A model generated the notes under the pieces. The model was not told the origin of the DNA. It worked only from the letters and a program-made list of their open reading frames with translations, and searched no databases. Position numbers and translations under genes: made by a program. Below, piece after piece: positions 8,234-16,482 of a DNA stretch of 64,000 nucleotides; position 1 is the stretch's first letter, and each line of letters begins with the position of its first letter. Where the stretch lies: positions 62,001-126,000 of the forward strand of contig CAVUUF010000024.1 in assembly GCA_963744575.1 (NCBI GenBank). The letters are read 5' to 3'. The DNA comes from Palsa-504 sp963744575. GTDB taxonomy: Bacteria; Actinomycetota; Actinomycetes; Streptosporangiales; Streptosporangiaceae.

Positions 8234-9925
8234 TCAGCTTTTATCGGGGCCCCCGGAAAGCCGCAGCACGCTGGCCACCGGGCCGAGCGCGACCTGCCCG
8301 AGCCCGCAGATCGAGGTCCGGCGCATGACCTGCTCCAGCTCGCCGATGCGCCCGTCCAGGCCGTCCGGGCCGCCGCCGGCCGCCAGGTGATCGGCGAGGA
8401 TCCGGTGCGCCTTGGCCGAGCCGACCCGGCACGGGACGCACTTGCCGCAGGACTCGTCGCGGAAGAAGCGCAGCACGTTGGTCGCGGCGGCGAGCAGGTC
8501 GGTGCCCTCGGCCATCACCACCAGCGCGCCGGACCCGAGCATGGACCCGGCCTCGCGCAGCGAGCCGAAGTCCAGCGGCACGTCGAGCTGGTCCGGGCCG
8601 AGGAAGTTCGACGAGGCCCCGCCCGGCTGGATGGCGCCGAGCCGCCGGCCGCCGGAGACCCCGCCCGCCTGCTCGAGCAGCTCACGGGCGGTGGTGCCCG
8701 TCGGCACGCAGTAGACGCCCGGCCGCGGCACGTGACCGGAGACGGCGAAGAACTTCAGTCCGTCGTGCTCTCCGGCGCCCTGCCCCTTCCACCACGCGGC
8801 GCCGCGCCTGGCGATGACCGGGACGTGAGCGAAGGTCTCCACCGAGTTCATCAGCGTGGGCCGGCCGTGCAGGCCGTACACGCCGGGGAACGGCGGCTTG
8901 TTGCGCGGCTCGCCGCGGTGCCCCTCCATGCACTCCAGCAGCGCCGACTCCTCGCCGAGGATGTAGCCGCCGGGCGAGGTGAACACCTCCACCGACAGCC
9001 GCCGGCCGGTGCCGCCCGCGTCCGGGCCGACCAGCCCGTCCGCACGCAGCCGGCCGATCTCGGCGCGGATCACGGCCTCCTCCGGGCCGTACTCGTGCCG
9101 GATGAACACCCAGCCTTCCCCGGCCCCGGTGGCGAGCATGCCGAGCAGCATGCCCTCGAGCACCAGGTGCGGCTGGTCGGCCAGGATCTGCCGGTCCTTG
9201 AACGTGCCCGGCTCGGACTCGTCGGCGTTGCAGATCGCGTACTTCGGCGTGGCCGCCTGCGCCGCGACCAGGTCCCACTTCCGGCCAGTGGGGAAGCCGG
9301 CGCCGCCCATGCCGCGCAGCCCGCTGTCGGTCAGCGCCGCGGTGACCTGCCCGGCTTCAAGGACGCCGGAGAGCATGTCGCGCAGCACCCCGTAGTGCTC
9401 CTGCTCCGAGGCGTACGGGTCGTTGGGCCAGGGCCGGCCCGTGGCCAGGACCGCGCCGGGCGAGACCCCGCCGTCGCGGGCGGCCCCGTCGCGGGCGGCG
9501 GCGACCAGCGCGTCGACCCCGGTCAGCGGCACCGCGACGTCGTTGACCGCCGCGGCCGGGGCGGAGTCGCAGCGGCCCAGGCAGGAACCCTCGATCACCT
9601 CGACGTCGGCGTCGGCACCGGGACCGTACCGGGCGCGGATCTCGGCCAGGCCGCCCTCCGCGCCACGCAGCCAGCAGGACAGGTCGTGGCAGACCCGCAG
9701 CATCACCCGCTCCGGCGGGGTGGTCCGGAAGTGCGGGTAGAACGAGATCAGCCCCTCGATCTCGTACAGCGGCCGGCGCACGTCACGGGCCAGCGCGACC
9801 AGTTCCTCGCGGGGCAGCCAGCCCACCCGTTCCTGGATCGCGTACAGCGCCGGGATCAGGCTCGGCCCGGGGAACTTCCCGGCCCGGGCCTCGACACCGG
9901 GCACGCGGGGCGCGACGTCAGGCAT
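8234..9925 (-). CDS. NAD-dependent formate dehydrogenase diaphorase subunit, fused NuoE-NuoF type
   Basis: I place the start at the ATG at 9925 (MPDVAPRVPG), giving 563 residues and an 8-base overlap with the end of the alpha-subunit gene; a longer open frame runs inside that gene. Residues 1 to about 150 form a NuoE-like thioredoxin-fold [2Fe-2S] domain with CHDLSCWL and SCLGRC cysteines. The NuoF-like part follows, with SGLRGMGGAGFPTGRKW (NADH/FMN), GEESALLECMEG, and the [4Fe-4S] ligands SCGKCVPC plus a later Cys in SICGLGQ. The product passes electrons from the molybdenum subunit to NAD+ in the cytoplasm. Fusing E and F parts in one chain is seen in several soluble formate dehydrogenases and hydrogenases. 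Confidence 0.92.
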   Translation of the reverse strand: MPDVAPRVPGVEARAGKFPGPSLIPALYAIQERVGWLPREELVALARDVRRPLYEIEGLISFYPHFRTTPPERVMLRVCHDLSCWLRGAEGGLAEIRARYGPGADADVEVIEGSCLGRCDSAPAAAVNDVAVPLTGVDALVAAARDGAARDGGVSPGAVLATGRPWPNDPYASEQEHYGVLRDMLSGVLEAGQVTAALTDSGLRGMGGAGFPTGRKWDLVAAQAATPKYAICNADESEPGTFKDRQILADQPHLVLEGMLLGMLATGAGEGWVFIRHEYGPEEAVIRAEIGRLRADGLVGPDAGGTGRRLSVEVFTSPGGYILGEESALLECMEGHRGEPRNKPPFPGVYGLHGRPTLMNSVETFAHVPVIARRGAAWWKGQGAGEHDGLKFFAVSGHVPRPGVYCVPTGTTARELLEQAGGVSGGRRLGAIQPGGASSNFLGPDQLDVPLDFGSLREAGSMLGSGALVVMAEGTDLLAAATNVLRFFRDESCGKCVPCRVGSAKAHRILADHLAAGGGPDGLDGRIGELEQVMRRTSICGLGQVALGPVASVLRLSGGPDKS

Positions 9926-12803
9926 CGACGGCGTCCGTCGCCACGGCCTCGATCCGCACCGCGCAGAACTTGAACTCCGGGATCTTGCCGAACGGGTCGA
10001 TCTCATCGATGGTCAGCAGGTTGGCCGCCGCCTCGCGGAAGTGGAACGGGATGAAGCAGTTGCCGCGGGCCTCGCGGTGCGACACCTTCACCGCCAGTTC
10101 GATGCTGCCGCGCCGGGAGGTGACCCGGGCCAGGTCGCCGTCGGCCAGGCCGAGCCCGGCGGCGTCGTCCGGGTGCACGAACACCAGGGCCCTGGGCGCG
10201 ATGGCGTCAAGCGCGTAGGACCGCCGGGTCATCGAGCCGGTATGCCAGTGCTCGAGCATCCGGCCGGTGTTCAGCACGAACGGGTACTCCGCGCTGGGCA
10301 GTTCCCTGGCCGGCAGCCACTCGGCCGGGACCAGGTGGGCCAGCCCGTCATCGGTGTTGAACCGGTCGCCGAACATGACCACGGTGCCGTCGCTGCGCTC
10401 CGGGTCCGGGTTCGGGTACAGCTTGCCGGACAGGCCGAGGTTGTCATAGCTCAGGTTCTTGTAGCTGGGGATGACCGAGACCATCTCGGTGAAGATCTCC
10501 CGCGGTGAGGTGTAGCTCCACCCCAGGCCGATGCGGTTGGCGATGTCCTGGACGACCTGCCAGTCCAGCCGGGCCTCGCCGGGCGAGTCGAGGACCTTGC
10601 GGCCCAGTTGCACCCGCCGGTCGGTGTTGGTGTACGTGCCGTCCTTCTCCAGGTAGGACGAGGCCGGCAGGATGACGTCGGCGAACTCGGCCGTCTCGGT
10701 CAGGAAGATGTCCTGGACCACCAGGAACTCCAGCGCGGCCAGGGCCTTGCGGACCTTGTTGATGTTCGGATCGGACAGGAACGGGTTCTCGCCCAGCATG
10801 AACATGCCGCGCACGCCGCCCTTCAGCGCCGAGCCGATGATCTCGGTGACGGTCAGGCCCCGCTTCGGGTCCAGGTCGCCGGTCCCCCAGGCCTGCTCGA
10901 ACCGGGCCTTCACCGCCGGGTCGTCGGCCTTGGCGTAGTCCGGGTAGAACATCGGGATCAGCCCCATGTCCGAGGCGCCCTGCACGTTGTTCTGCCCGCG
11001 CAGCGGGTGCAGCCCGCTGCCCGGGCGGCCGATGTTGCCGGTGATCGCGCACAGCGCGATCAGGCAGCGGGCGTTGTCCGTGCCGGTGGTGTGCTGGGAG
11101 ATCCCCATCCCCCAGAAGATGACCCCGGCGCCGGCCTCGCCCCAGATCCGGGCGATCCGGCGGATGACGTCGGCGGGCACGCCGGTGATCTGCTCGGCCC
11201 GCTGCGGCGGATAATCCCGAACGATCCGGGCCAGAGCCTCGTAGTTGCTCGTCCGCCTGGCGATGTAGTCGTGGTCGACCAGGTCCAGCCGGACGATCTC
11301 GTGCATCACGCCGTTGTAGAGGGCCACGTCGGTACCCGGCTTGAGCTGGCAGTAGATGTCGGCGTGATCGGCCATCTTGTCGGCCCGCGGGTCCACGTAG
11401 ATGATCGTGGTGCCGCGGCGGCGCGCCTGCTTGAAGAACGTCGACGCGACCGGGTGGTTGGCCGTGGAGTTGCTGCCGGTGATGATGGCCACGTCCGCGT
11501 TGATCACGTCGCCGTAGGTGGTGGAGACCGCGCCGGAGCCGATGCCCTCGAACAGCGCGGCCACGCTGGAAGCGTGGCACAGCCGGGTGCAGTGGTCCAC
11601 GTTGTTGGTGTGGAACCCGGTCCTGATCAGCTTCTGGAAGAGGTAGGCCTCCTCGTTGGAGCATTTGGCCGAGCCGAAGCCGGCGATGGCGGCCGGGCCG
11701 CCTTTCGCGTGGATCTCGGTCAGCCCGCGGGCCACCAGGTCCAGCGCCTCGTCCCAGGTCGCCTCCCGGAAGTGGGGCATGACCTCGGCGTAGTCGACCA
11801 GCCCGCCGGGCTTGCGGCGGCGGCGCCTTTCCCTGGGGGCGTCGCCCGCCATCTCGCCGAGCACGTCGGCGGACAGCGCGCCCTTGGGGTAGGACTCCGC
11901 CCGGCGGATCAGCGGCCTGGTGAGGCGCTGCGGCGAGGCCGCGTAGTCCCAGCCGTAGCGGCCCTTCACGCACAGCCGGCCGTGTGAGCCGGGCTGCTCC
12001 CGCCCGTCGGCGAAGGAGATCGCGTTGTGCTCGCGGTCCACGTAGTAGGTCAGCGCGCAGCCGACGCCGCAGTACGGGCAGACCGTATCCACCGCGTCGA
12101 GTTCGGTGCGCGGCCGGATCTCGATGTCGCGGATGGGCTTGTTGGTCAGCGCCCCGGTCGGGCAGGCCGCCACGCACTCGCCGCAGGAGACGCAGGAGGA
12201 ACCGCCCATCGGGTCGTTCAGGTCGAACGCGATCCGGCTGGCGTAGCCCTTGCCGCTGCGCCCGATCACGTCGTTACCCTGGATGTCGTCGCAGGCCCGC
12301 ACGCACCGGTCGCACAGGATGCAGGCGTCGTGGTCCACCGCGATGACCGGGCTGGAGACGTCGGTCCCGCGCCCGCTGGCCCGGGGCAGCCCGGGTTGGC
12401 TGGCACTGGCCTGGGTGACGCCGAACCGGCCGGCCAGCGCGAGCAGTTCGCTGTCGCCGGTCTTGCCCTGTTTGGGGTCGTGCTCCGGGTCGGGCTGGTC
12501 GGCCAGGAGCAGTTCGGTGAGCACGGCGCGGCTGCGCTCGATCTCGGGGGTCGCGGTCTTGACGTCCATGCCGTTCTCGCAGGCGCGCACGCAGGCGGCG
12601 GCGAACACCGGGGCGCCGACGTCGACCACGCACATCCGGCAGACGCCGACCGGGTCGTAGCGCTCGTCGTGGCACAGCACGGGGATGTCGACGCCGGCCG
12701 CCTGGGCGGCCTGGAATATCGTCGATCCCTCGGCGGCCGTGACCTCGCGCCCGTCGATGGTCAGCGTGACGGTCCCGGTGCGATCCGGAGCGGTGATAGC
12801 CAT
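9918..12803 (-). CDS. Formate dehydrogenase alpha subunit (Mo/W-bis-MGD, NAD-linked type)
   Basis: The 961-residue protein has an N-terminal NuoG-like [2Fe-2S] domain (CHDERYDPVGVCRMC), a ferredoxin pair (CILCDRCVRAC, SCVSCGECVAACPTGAL), and then the molybdopterin oxidoreductase core. That core starts with the [4Fe-4S] motif CPYCGVGC. The metal-ligand region is VDHCTRLCHASSVAAL, with Cys where some homologues have selenocysteine. The C-terminal MGD-binding domain includes EHWHTGSMTRRS. Length and domain order match FdsA/FdhF-type soluble enzymes that oxidise formate to CO2. It overlaps the diaphorase gene and follows the AOR gene by 27 bases. No fdhD sulfurtransferase gene is in the window. 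Confidence 0.93.
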   Translation of the reverse strand: MAITAPDRTGTVTLTIDGREVTAAEGSTIFQAAQAAGVDIPVLCHDERYDPVGVCRMCVVDVGAPVFAAACVRACENGMDVKTATPEIERSRAVLTELLLADQPDPEHDPKQGKTGDSELLALAGRFGVTQASASQPGLPRASGRGTDVSSPVIAVDHDACILCDRCVRACDDIQGNDVIGRSGKGYASRIAFDLNDPMGGSSCVSCGECVAACPTGALTNKPIRDIEIRPRTELDAVDTVCPYCGVGCALTYYVDREHNAISFADGREQPGSHGRLCVKGRYGWDYAASPQRLTRPLIRRAESYPKGALSADVLGEMAGDAPRERRRRRKPGGLVDYAEVMPHFREATWDEALDLVARGLTEIHAKGGPAAIAGFGSAKCSNEEAYLFQKLIRTGFHTNNVDHCTRLCHASSVAALFEGIGSGAVSTTYGDVINADVAIITGSNSTANHPVASTFFKQARRRGTTIIYVDPRADKMADHADIYCQLKPGTDVALYNGVMHEIVRLDLVDHDYIARRTSNYEALARIVRDYPPQRAEQITGVPADVIRRIARIWGEAGAGVIFWGMGISQHTTGTDNARCLIALCAITGNIGRPGSGLHPLRGQNNVQGASDMGLIPMFYPDYAKADDPAVKARFEQAWGTGDLDPKRGLTVTEIIGSALKGGVRGMFMLGENPFLSDPNINKVRKALAALEFLVVQDIFLTETAEFADVILPASSYLEKDGTYTNTDRRVQLGRKVLDSPGEARLDWQVVQDIANRIGLGWSYTSPREIFTEMVSVIPSYKNLSYDNLGLSGKLYPNPDPERSDGTVVMFGDRFNTDDGLAHLVPAEWLPARELPSAEYPFVLNTGRMLEHWHTGSMTRRSYALDAIAPRALVFVHPDDAAGLGLADGDLARVTSRRGSIELAVKVSHREARGNCFIPFHFREAAANLLTIDEIDPFGKIPEFKFCAVRIEAVATDAVDA

Positions 12804-12830
12804 GGATGCAGTATCCGCCGGGCCGGCAAC

Positions 12831-14618
12831 TCAGCTCAAGCGGAGGTCCGTGAGCTGGGCCTCGTCCGGACGGCCCTGGCCGTCAAGCCCGCGAACGGCG
12901 TAGTACCCGTCGATCATGGCTCGCAGCCGCTGCGGGGTGAGCCCGGCCTCCCGGCCCGAGGCGAGCCGGACCGGCTCGGCGAGCAGCCGTTCTGGCAGCC
13001 AGTCGTCCCCGGGGTGCCACCCCTCCCGCAGGTTGTAGACGCGCTTGGCCAAGACGATCCGCCGGGCCGTCCGGCGCAATTCGGCCCCGTCCACCGGCCA
13101 GCCGGTGACCGCGGACAGCAGCCCGGCCCACTCCTCGAACGGGTCGGTGAACACGCCGCGCAGGAACTTGCACAAGATCAGCGAGTCCATCACCGCGGCC
13201 CGGTCCTCGGTCTCGACCGCCGCGGCCACGTGCGCCGCGCCGCCGTCGAGCCGGTCCAGCTCGCCGGACAGGTCCGCCTCGTACGCGCCGGACCGGTTGT
13301 GGTCCGCGCCCCGGGCGTTTACCGCCAGGCCCAGCGCCATGGCGTGCAGCGTCCGCGGCTCGTAGCCGGGCATCTCCAGGCCCTTGACGTGCGGGGCGAA
13401 GGCCTGCGCGCCGTGGCCTACCTGCCCGGCGGCGCGGCGCGAACCCTCGGCCAGCAGGTCGCCGAGGCCGTGCCGGGCGCCGATCTGGTCCAGGGCTTTG
13501 AGCAGTGCATCTGGGTCGCCGAACCGCAGCCAGGGCGCGTCGATCAGGCCGCGTTCGGCGCACTCCATGGCCCAGGCGATGGTGCCGCCGGCCGAGATCG
13601 TGTCCAGCCCCAGGTCGTCGCAGCGGGCGCTGGCGGCCAGCACCGCGTCCGGGTCCGACACCCCGCACATCGGGCCGAGCGCGAACACGTTCTCGTACTC
13701 CACCCTGGTTTCGCGGCCTTTGGCCGAGTAGATGTGCTCGCAGCCGATCGTGCAGGACGCGCAGCTGTGCCGGGCGACCTGGCGCGCGGCGGCCAGGTCC
13801 TCGGCGGCCAGCCGCGGCGCCGCCTCGAACGTCGCCGCCTGGAAATTCCTGGTGGGCAGCGCGGCGATGGCGTTGAAGGCGAGCAGGTTGGCCAGCGTGC
13901 CCAGCTCGCGGTACTTCGCGGTGGCCGGGCCGAACGACCTGTGCCGCAGCTCTCGCGCCTGGGCGAGCACCGCGCCCGGGTCGGCCGGGGCGACCTTCGC
14001 CGCGGCGCGGACCGCGATGGCCTTGATGTTCTTGGCGCCAAGCACCGCGCCGAGCCCGCCGCGCCCGGCGTGCCGGCCGTCGTGGGAGATGGTCGCGTAC
14101 CGGACGCCGCGCTCGCCGGCCGGCCCGATCGCCGCCACCCGCCAGCCCCGGCCCAGCCGCTGTCTTAGCCGGGTAGCCGCCTGGGCGGCGGTCAGGCCTG
14201 CCAGGTCTTCCGCCTCGGTCAGGCGCGGGCCGTTCTCGTCGACGAGCAAGGCGGACAGCTCTGCCCGGGCGCCGGTGATCACGATCGCGTCGTAGCCGGT
14301 GAGCTTGCCGGCGATGGCGAAGTGGCTGGACGCCAGCGCGTCGGTGAGCAGGCCGGTCAGCGGGGACTTGGCCACCACCGCGAACTTGGCGCTGGTGGTC
14401 AGCGGCGTGCCGACCAGCGGGGAGAACACGTAGGCCAGCGGGGCCCGCGCGCTGAGCGGGTCTATGTCCGGCGGGGCCAGGCGGTGCATCAGCCACGCGC
14501 CGAGACCGGCGCCGCCGATGTAGGCGCGCAGGATTTCCTCGGGGATCTGCAGAATCTCGCTGGTGCCGGTGCTCGCGTCGATGATGAGCGCCCGGCCGAA
14601 GTAGCCGCCTGCGGTCAT
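12831..14618 (-). CDS. Aldehyde:ferredoxin oxidoreductase family protein (AOR)
   Basis: The 595-residue protein begins GGYFGRALIIDASTG and has LRAYIGGAGLGAWLMH, FSPLVGTPLTTSAKFAVVAKSPLTG and HDGRHAGRGGLGAVLGAKN, all hallmarks of AOR domain 1. The [4Fe-4S] ligands are CASCTIGC near residue 290, with a fourth Cys probably in LILCKFLRG near 490. AOR enzymes use a W- or Mo-bis-pterin to interconvert aldehydes and carboxylic acids with low-potential electrons. No dedicated AorA ferredoxin or AorC flavin subunit is adjacent; the formate dehydrogenase subunits directly downstream are the nearest redox partners. Mo versus W cannot be decided from sequence. Confidence 0.9.
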   Translation of the reverse strand: MTAGGYFGRALIIDASTGTSEILQIPEEILRAYIGGAGLGAWLMHRLAPPDIDPLSARAPLAYVFSPLVGTPLTTSAKFAVVAKSPLTGLLTDALASSHFAIAGKLTGYDAIVITGARAELSALLVDENGPRLTEAEDLAGLTAAQAATRLRQRLGRGWRVAAIGPAGERGVRYATISHDGRHAGRGGLGAVLGAKNIKAIAVRAAAKVAPADPGAVLAQARELRHRSFGPATAKYRELGTLANLLAFNAIAALPTRNFQAATFEAAPRLAAEDLAAARQVARHSCASCTIGCEHIYSAKGRETRVEYENVFALGPMCGVSDPDAVLAASARCDDLGLDTISAGGTIAWAMECAERGLIDAPWLRFGDPDALLKALDQIGARHGLGDLLAEGSRRAAGQVGHGAQAFAPHVKGLEMPGYEPRTLHAMALGLAVNARGADHNRSGAYEADLSGELDRLDGGAAHVAAAVETEDRAAVMDSLILCKFLRGVFTDPFEEWAGLLSAVTGWPVDGAELRRTARRIVLAKRVYNLREGWHPGDDWLPERLLAEPVRLASGREAGLTPQRLRAMIDGYYAVRGLDGQGRPDEAQLTDLRLS

Positions 14619-14623
14619 AAGAC

Positions 14624-14908
14624 TCAGCCCCCGGCGTCGGCGGAGAAGAAGAAGACCGTGTCCCCCGCCGCCAGCGGGGTCTGGCCGTCCCGGGTGATCT
14701 GGTCGCCGTTGAGCGCCGCCGCGACGTGGCCGCCGGTGAGGTCGACGCCGGCCGCGGCGGCGGCTTCGGCCACGGTGGCGGCGCGCACCGTCTGCGGTCT
14801 GCGGCGGCCGTCGGCGGCGGCGAGCACGCCGAAACGCTGGATAGTGATCTGGGGTGCTGGTTTTTCCCGGGCCGTTCGGTATTCATCGGGCTCGTTGACG
14901 TTGACCAC
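14624..14908 (-). CDS. MoaD/ThiS-like sulfur carrier domain (probably the C-terminal part of a MobA-MoaD fusion)
   Basis: The C-terminal 85 residues of this frame form a ubiquitin-like domain: ITIQRFGVLAAADG, a hydrophobic core, GDTVFFFSADAGG, and a terminal Gly-Gly for thiocarboxylation. Such carriers donate sulfur to precursor Z in molybdopterin synthesis. There is no good independent start: the GTG at 14908 lacks a ribosome site and lies inside DSVVNVNEPDEY, which is the conserved end of MobA. The frame therefore continues MobA after a one-base shift. It ends 5 bases before the AOR gene. It may be made only through the shift, by reinitiation, or the shift may be an assembly error. Confidence 0.75.
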   Translation of the reverse strand: MVNVNEPDEYRTAREKPAPQITIQRFGVLAAADGRRRPQTVRAATVAEAAAAAGVDLTGGHVAAALNGDQITRDGQTPLAAGDTVFFFSADAGG

Positions 14909-15476
14909 AGAATCCAGGGCGGGGTCGAGCGCGGCCAGGACAGTCGTCTTCGAGCAGGGCGGCCTCATCCAGCCGGGACACCGCGCACTGCTCGAACAGG
15001 AAGGCGGGCCGGAGGCGTTCGGCCTTGACCAGGTGTTCGGCTGTTTGTGCGAGCGTGGTCTTGTAGGCGGCGGCCAGCGGCTGGGGGTAGCCACGGGCGA
15101 CGGGGAGCCCCACGTCGGCGCCCTCGTGCACCGCGCGCAGCACCCGCCGGACGAAGGCGGGGTGCAGGAACGGCATGTCGGTGGAGCTGACGAAGGCCAC
15201 GTCGGCGAGGTCTTCGACGGCGGCCAGGCCCGCGGCTATGCCCTGGACCGGCCCCTTGCCCTCGCGCGGGTCATCTACCAGTCTTATGTCTGCGGGTAGG
15301 CCGGGCAGTTGCTGGCCTTGCGCGCGGACCACCACGACCGGGCCGCCGGTCGCCCGGGCCAGGATGCCCACGGTGCGGCGCAGCAGCGTCGACCCGTGCC
15401 ACTCCAGCGCCGCCTTGGGCGTGCCCATCCGGGATGAACGCCCGCCGGCCAGCACCACGCCCGCAGAACCCGGCAT
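14883..15476 (-). CDS. mobA: MobA-like molybdenum cofactor guanylyltransferase (frame breaks near the C-terminus)
   Basis: The first ~165 residues are convincing MobA: VVLAGGRSSRMGTPKAALEW (nucleotide-binding loop), STDMPFLHPAFVRR (Mg-binding Asp), PQPLAAAYKTTL, and RLDEAALLEDD. MobA transfers GMP to molybdopterin to make the guanine dinucleotide that formate dehydrogenase needs. After LLEDD the frame turns into CPGRARPRPGFCGQRQRAR, while the natural ending (LAALDPALDSVVNVNEPDEY) continues in the frame of the MoaD-like segment. The break lies at about 14935-14950. It is the first gene of the minus-strand Mo/W operon. Confidence 0.85.
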   Translation of the reverse strand: MPGSAGVVLAGGRSSRMGTPKAALEWHGSTLLRRTVGILARATGGPVVVVRAQGQQLPGLPADIRLVDDPREGKGPVQGIAAGLAAVEDLADVAFVSSTDMPFLHPAFVRRVLRAVHEGADVGLPVARGYPQPLAAAYKTTLAQTAEHLVKAERLRPAFLFEQCAVSRLDEAALLEDDCPGRARPRPGFCGQRQRAR

Positions 15477-15519
15477 GCCTCCATGCTAGTTCGGCCGGAC
15501 GGTTGCCGGGGCGCTGCGG

Positions 15520-15981
15520 TCAGGTGTCCGGTTCGGGGACGTAGTGGCGGCTATGGTCGGCGGGGTCGATCCAGACGCGTATGACGGCGCGCGAGGTGGG
15601 GTCGCGGAACCGTTCACTGGTGGGGATCCACCCGGCGGCCGGCTGGTCGGCGTGGGCGTGGCCGCGGCGTCTCTTCGCCGGGCGTGCCGACCCTGTTCCG
15701 GGCGCGGCGGCGGTGGGCGGCGCCGGAGCCCCGGGCAGGTCCGCGACGGCCGCGGCCGCCTCATCCAGGTACTGGGCGCTCAGCACGATCCCCACCCGGC
15801 GGTCCAGTTCGTCCAGGCCGAACAAGCCCACCGCGTAGTGCTCGCGTAGCAGCGCGATCAGGCGCTCGCGGTCCGCGTCGGCGGCGAGCGGCCGCGGGCC
15901 GGCTGAGCCACCCGGGCCGGCTGGCCCGCCGCCCGCGCCGGCGGATCCGCCCGGGTCGACGGGACCGCCCAGGCCGGGCAT
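15520..15981 (-). CDS. DUF1707 domain protein
   Basis: The 153-residue product has a Gly/Pro-rich N-terminus and then ADADRERLIALLREHYAVG with FGLDELDRRVGIVLSAQYL, the DUF1707 helical domain common in actinobacteria (residues ~33-82). An Ala/Pro linker leads to a conserved-looking end, FRDPTSRAVIRVWIDP. No membrane segment is present, unlike many DUF1707 proteins. Function of the domain is unknown. It lies 2 bases downstream of the YbjQ-type gene, so the pair is probably one transcript. Confidence 0.8.
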   Translation of the reverse strand: MPGLGGPVDPGGSAGAGGGPAGPGGSAGPRPLAADADRERLIALLREHYAVGLFGLDELDRRVGIVLSAQYLDEAAAAVADLPGAPAPPTAAAPGTGSARPAKRRRGHAHADQPAAGWIPTSERFRDPTSRAVIRVWIDPADHSRHYVPEPDT

Positions 15982-15983
15982 GG

Positions 15984-16346
15984 CTAGTCCGCGGGCCGGA
16001 CGACGACCGCGGTCCCGTAGGCCACGATCTCCGTCAGTTGCCCGCTGATCTCGGAGGAGTCGAACCGCATCGCGACAATCGCGTTGGCGCCGAGCAGCCG
16101 GGCGTTGTCGATCATGCGGTCGATGGCGTGCCGGCGGCTGTCCTCGAGCAGCCGGGTGTACTGCTGTACCTCACCCTGGCGCAGCGCGGTGAACTGGGCG
16201 CCGAAGCCCTTGGCGAAGCCCATGCTGCGCACCACCAGGCCGAAGGTGAGTCCCAGGTCCTTCTCGATGGTCAGGCCCGGCAGCGCCAGGGCGGTGGTGA
16301 CCGGAAGCGTCGCTGGCGACGCCCCCGCCGAAGTTGACTCTGACAT
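15984..16346 (-). CDS. YbjQ/UPF0145 family protein
   Basis: From the ATG at 16346 (MSESTSAGAS) the product has 120 residues. It contains GLTFGLVVRSMGFAKGFGA, then LLEDSRRHAIDRMIDNARLLGANAIVAMRFDSS and IVAYGTAVVV, the complete YbjQ (putative heavy-metal-binding, pentameric) domain. The open frame extends far upstream antisense to GlpD, but that part has no family similarity. The biochemical role of the family is unresolved. It is divergent from glpD and transcribed together with the DUF1707 gene. Confidence 0.85.
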   Translation of the reverse strand: MSESTSAGASPATLPVTTALALPGLTIEKDLGLTFGLVVRSMGFAKGFGAQFTALRQGEVQQYTRLLEDSRRHAIDRMIDNARLLGANAIVAMRFDSSEISGQLTEIVAYGTAVVVRPAD

Positions 16347-16482
16347 GACGGCATCATACGGAAGAAGCCGCACCGTCAGCCTGTACTGAACCACCGGGCC
16401 AGAGCATGCCGGCCGTGAGCGCGCCGCTTTGGCGGACGTGATAGCGGCGCCATGCTCGTGCGGGCGGCGATACCATCGGCGG

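Noticed and set aside
8033..9973. 646-codon plus-strand ORF
   Set aside because: Antisense shadow of moeA and the diaphorase gene; no family signature and no ribosome site.
11570..11600. Possible selenocysteine in formate dehydrogenase
   Set aside because: The ligand position in CTRLCHASS is an ordinary Cys codon; there is no in-frame TGA in the gene.
10444..12177. 577-codon minus-strand ORF overlapping FdhA
   Set aside because: Same strand but shifted frame of FdhA; composition Arg/Gly/Pro-rich, while FdhA frame has all conserved motifs.
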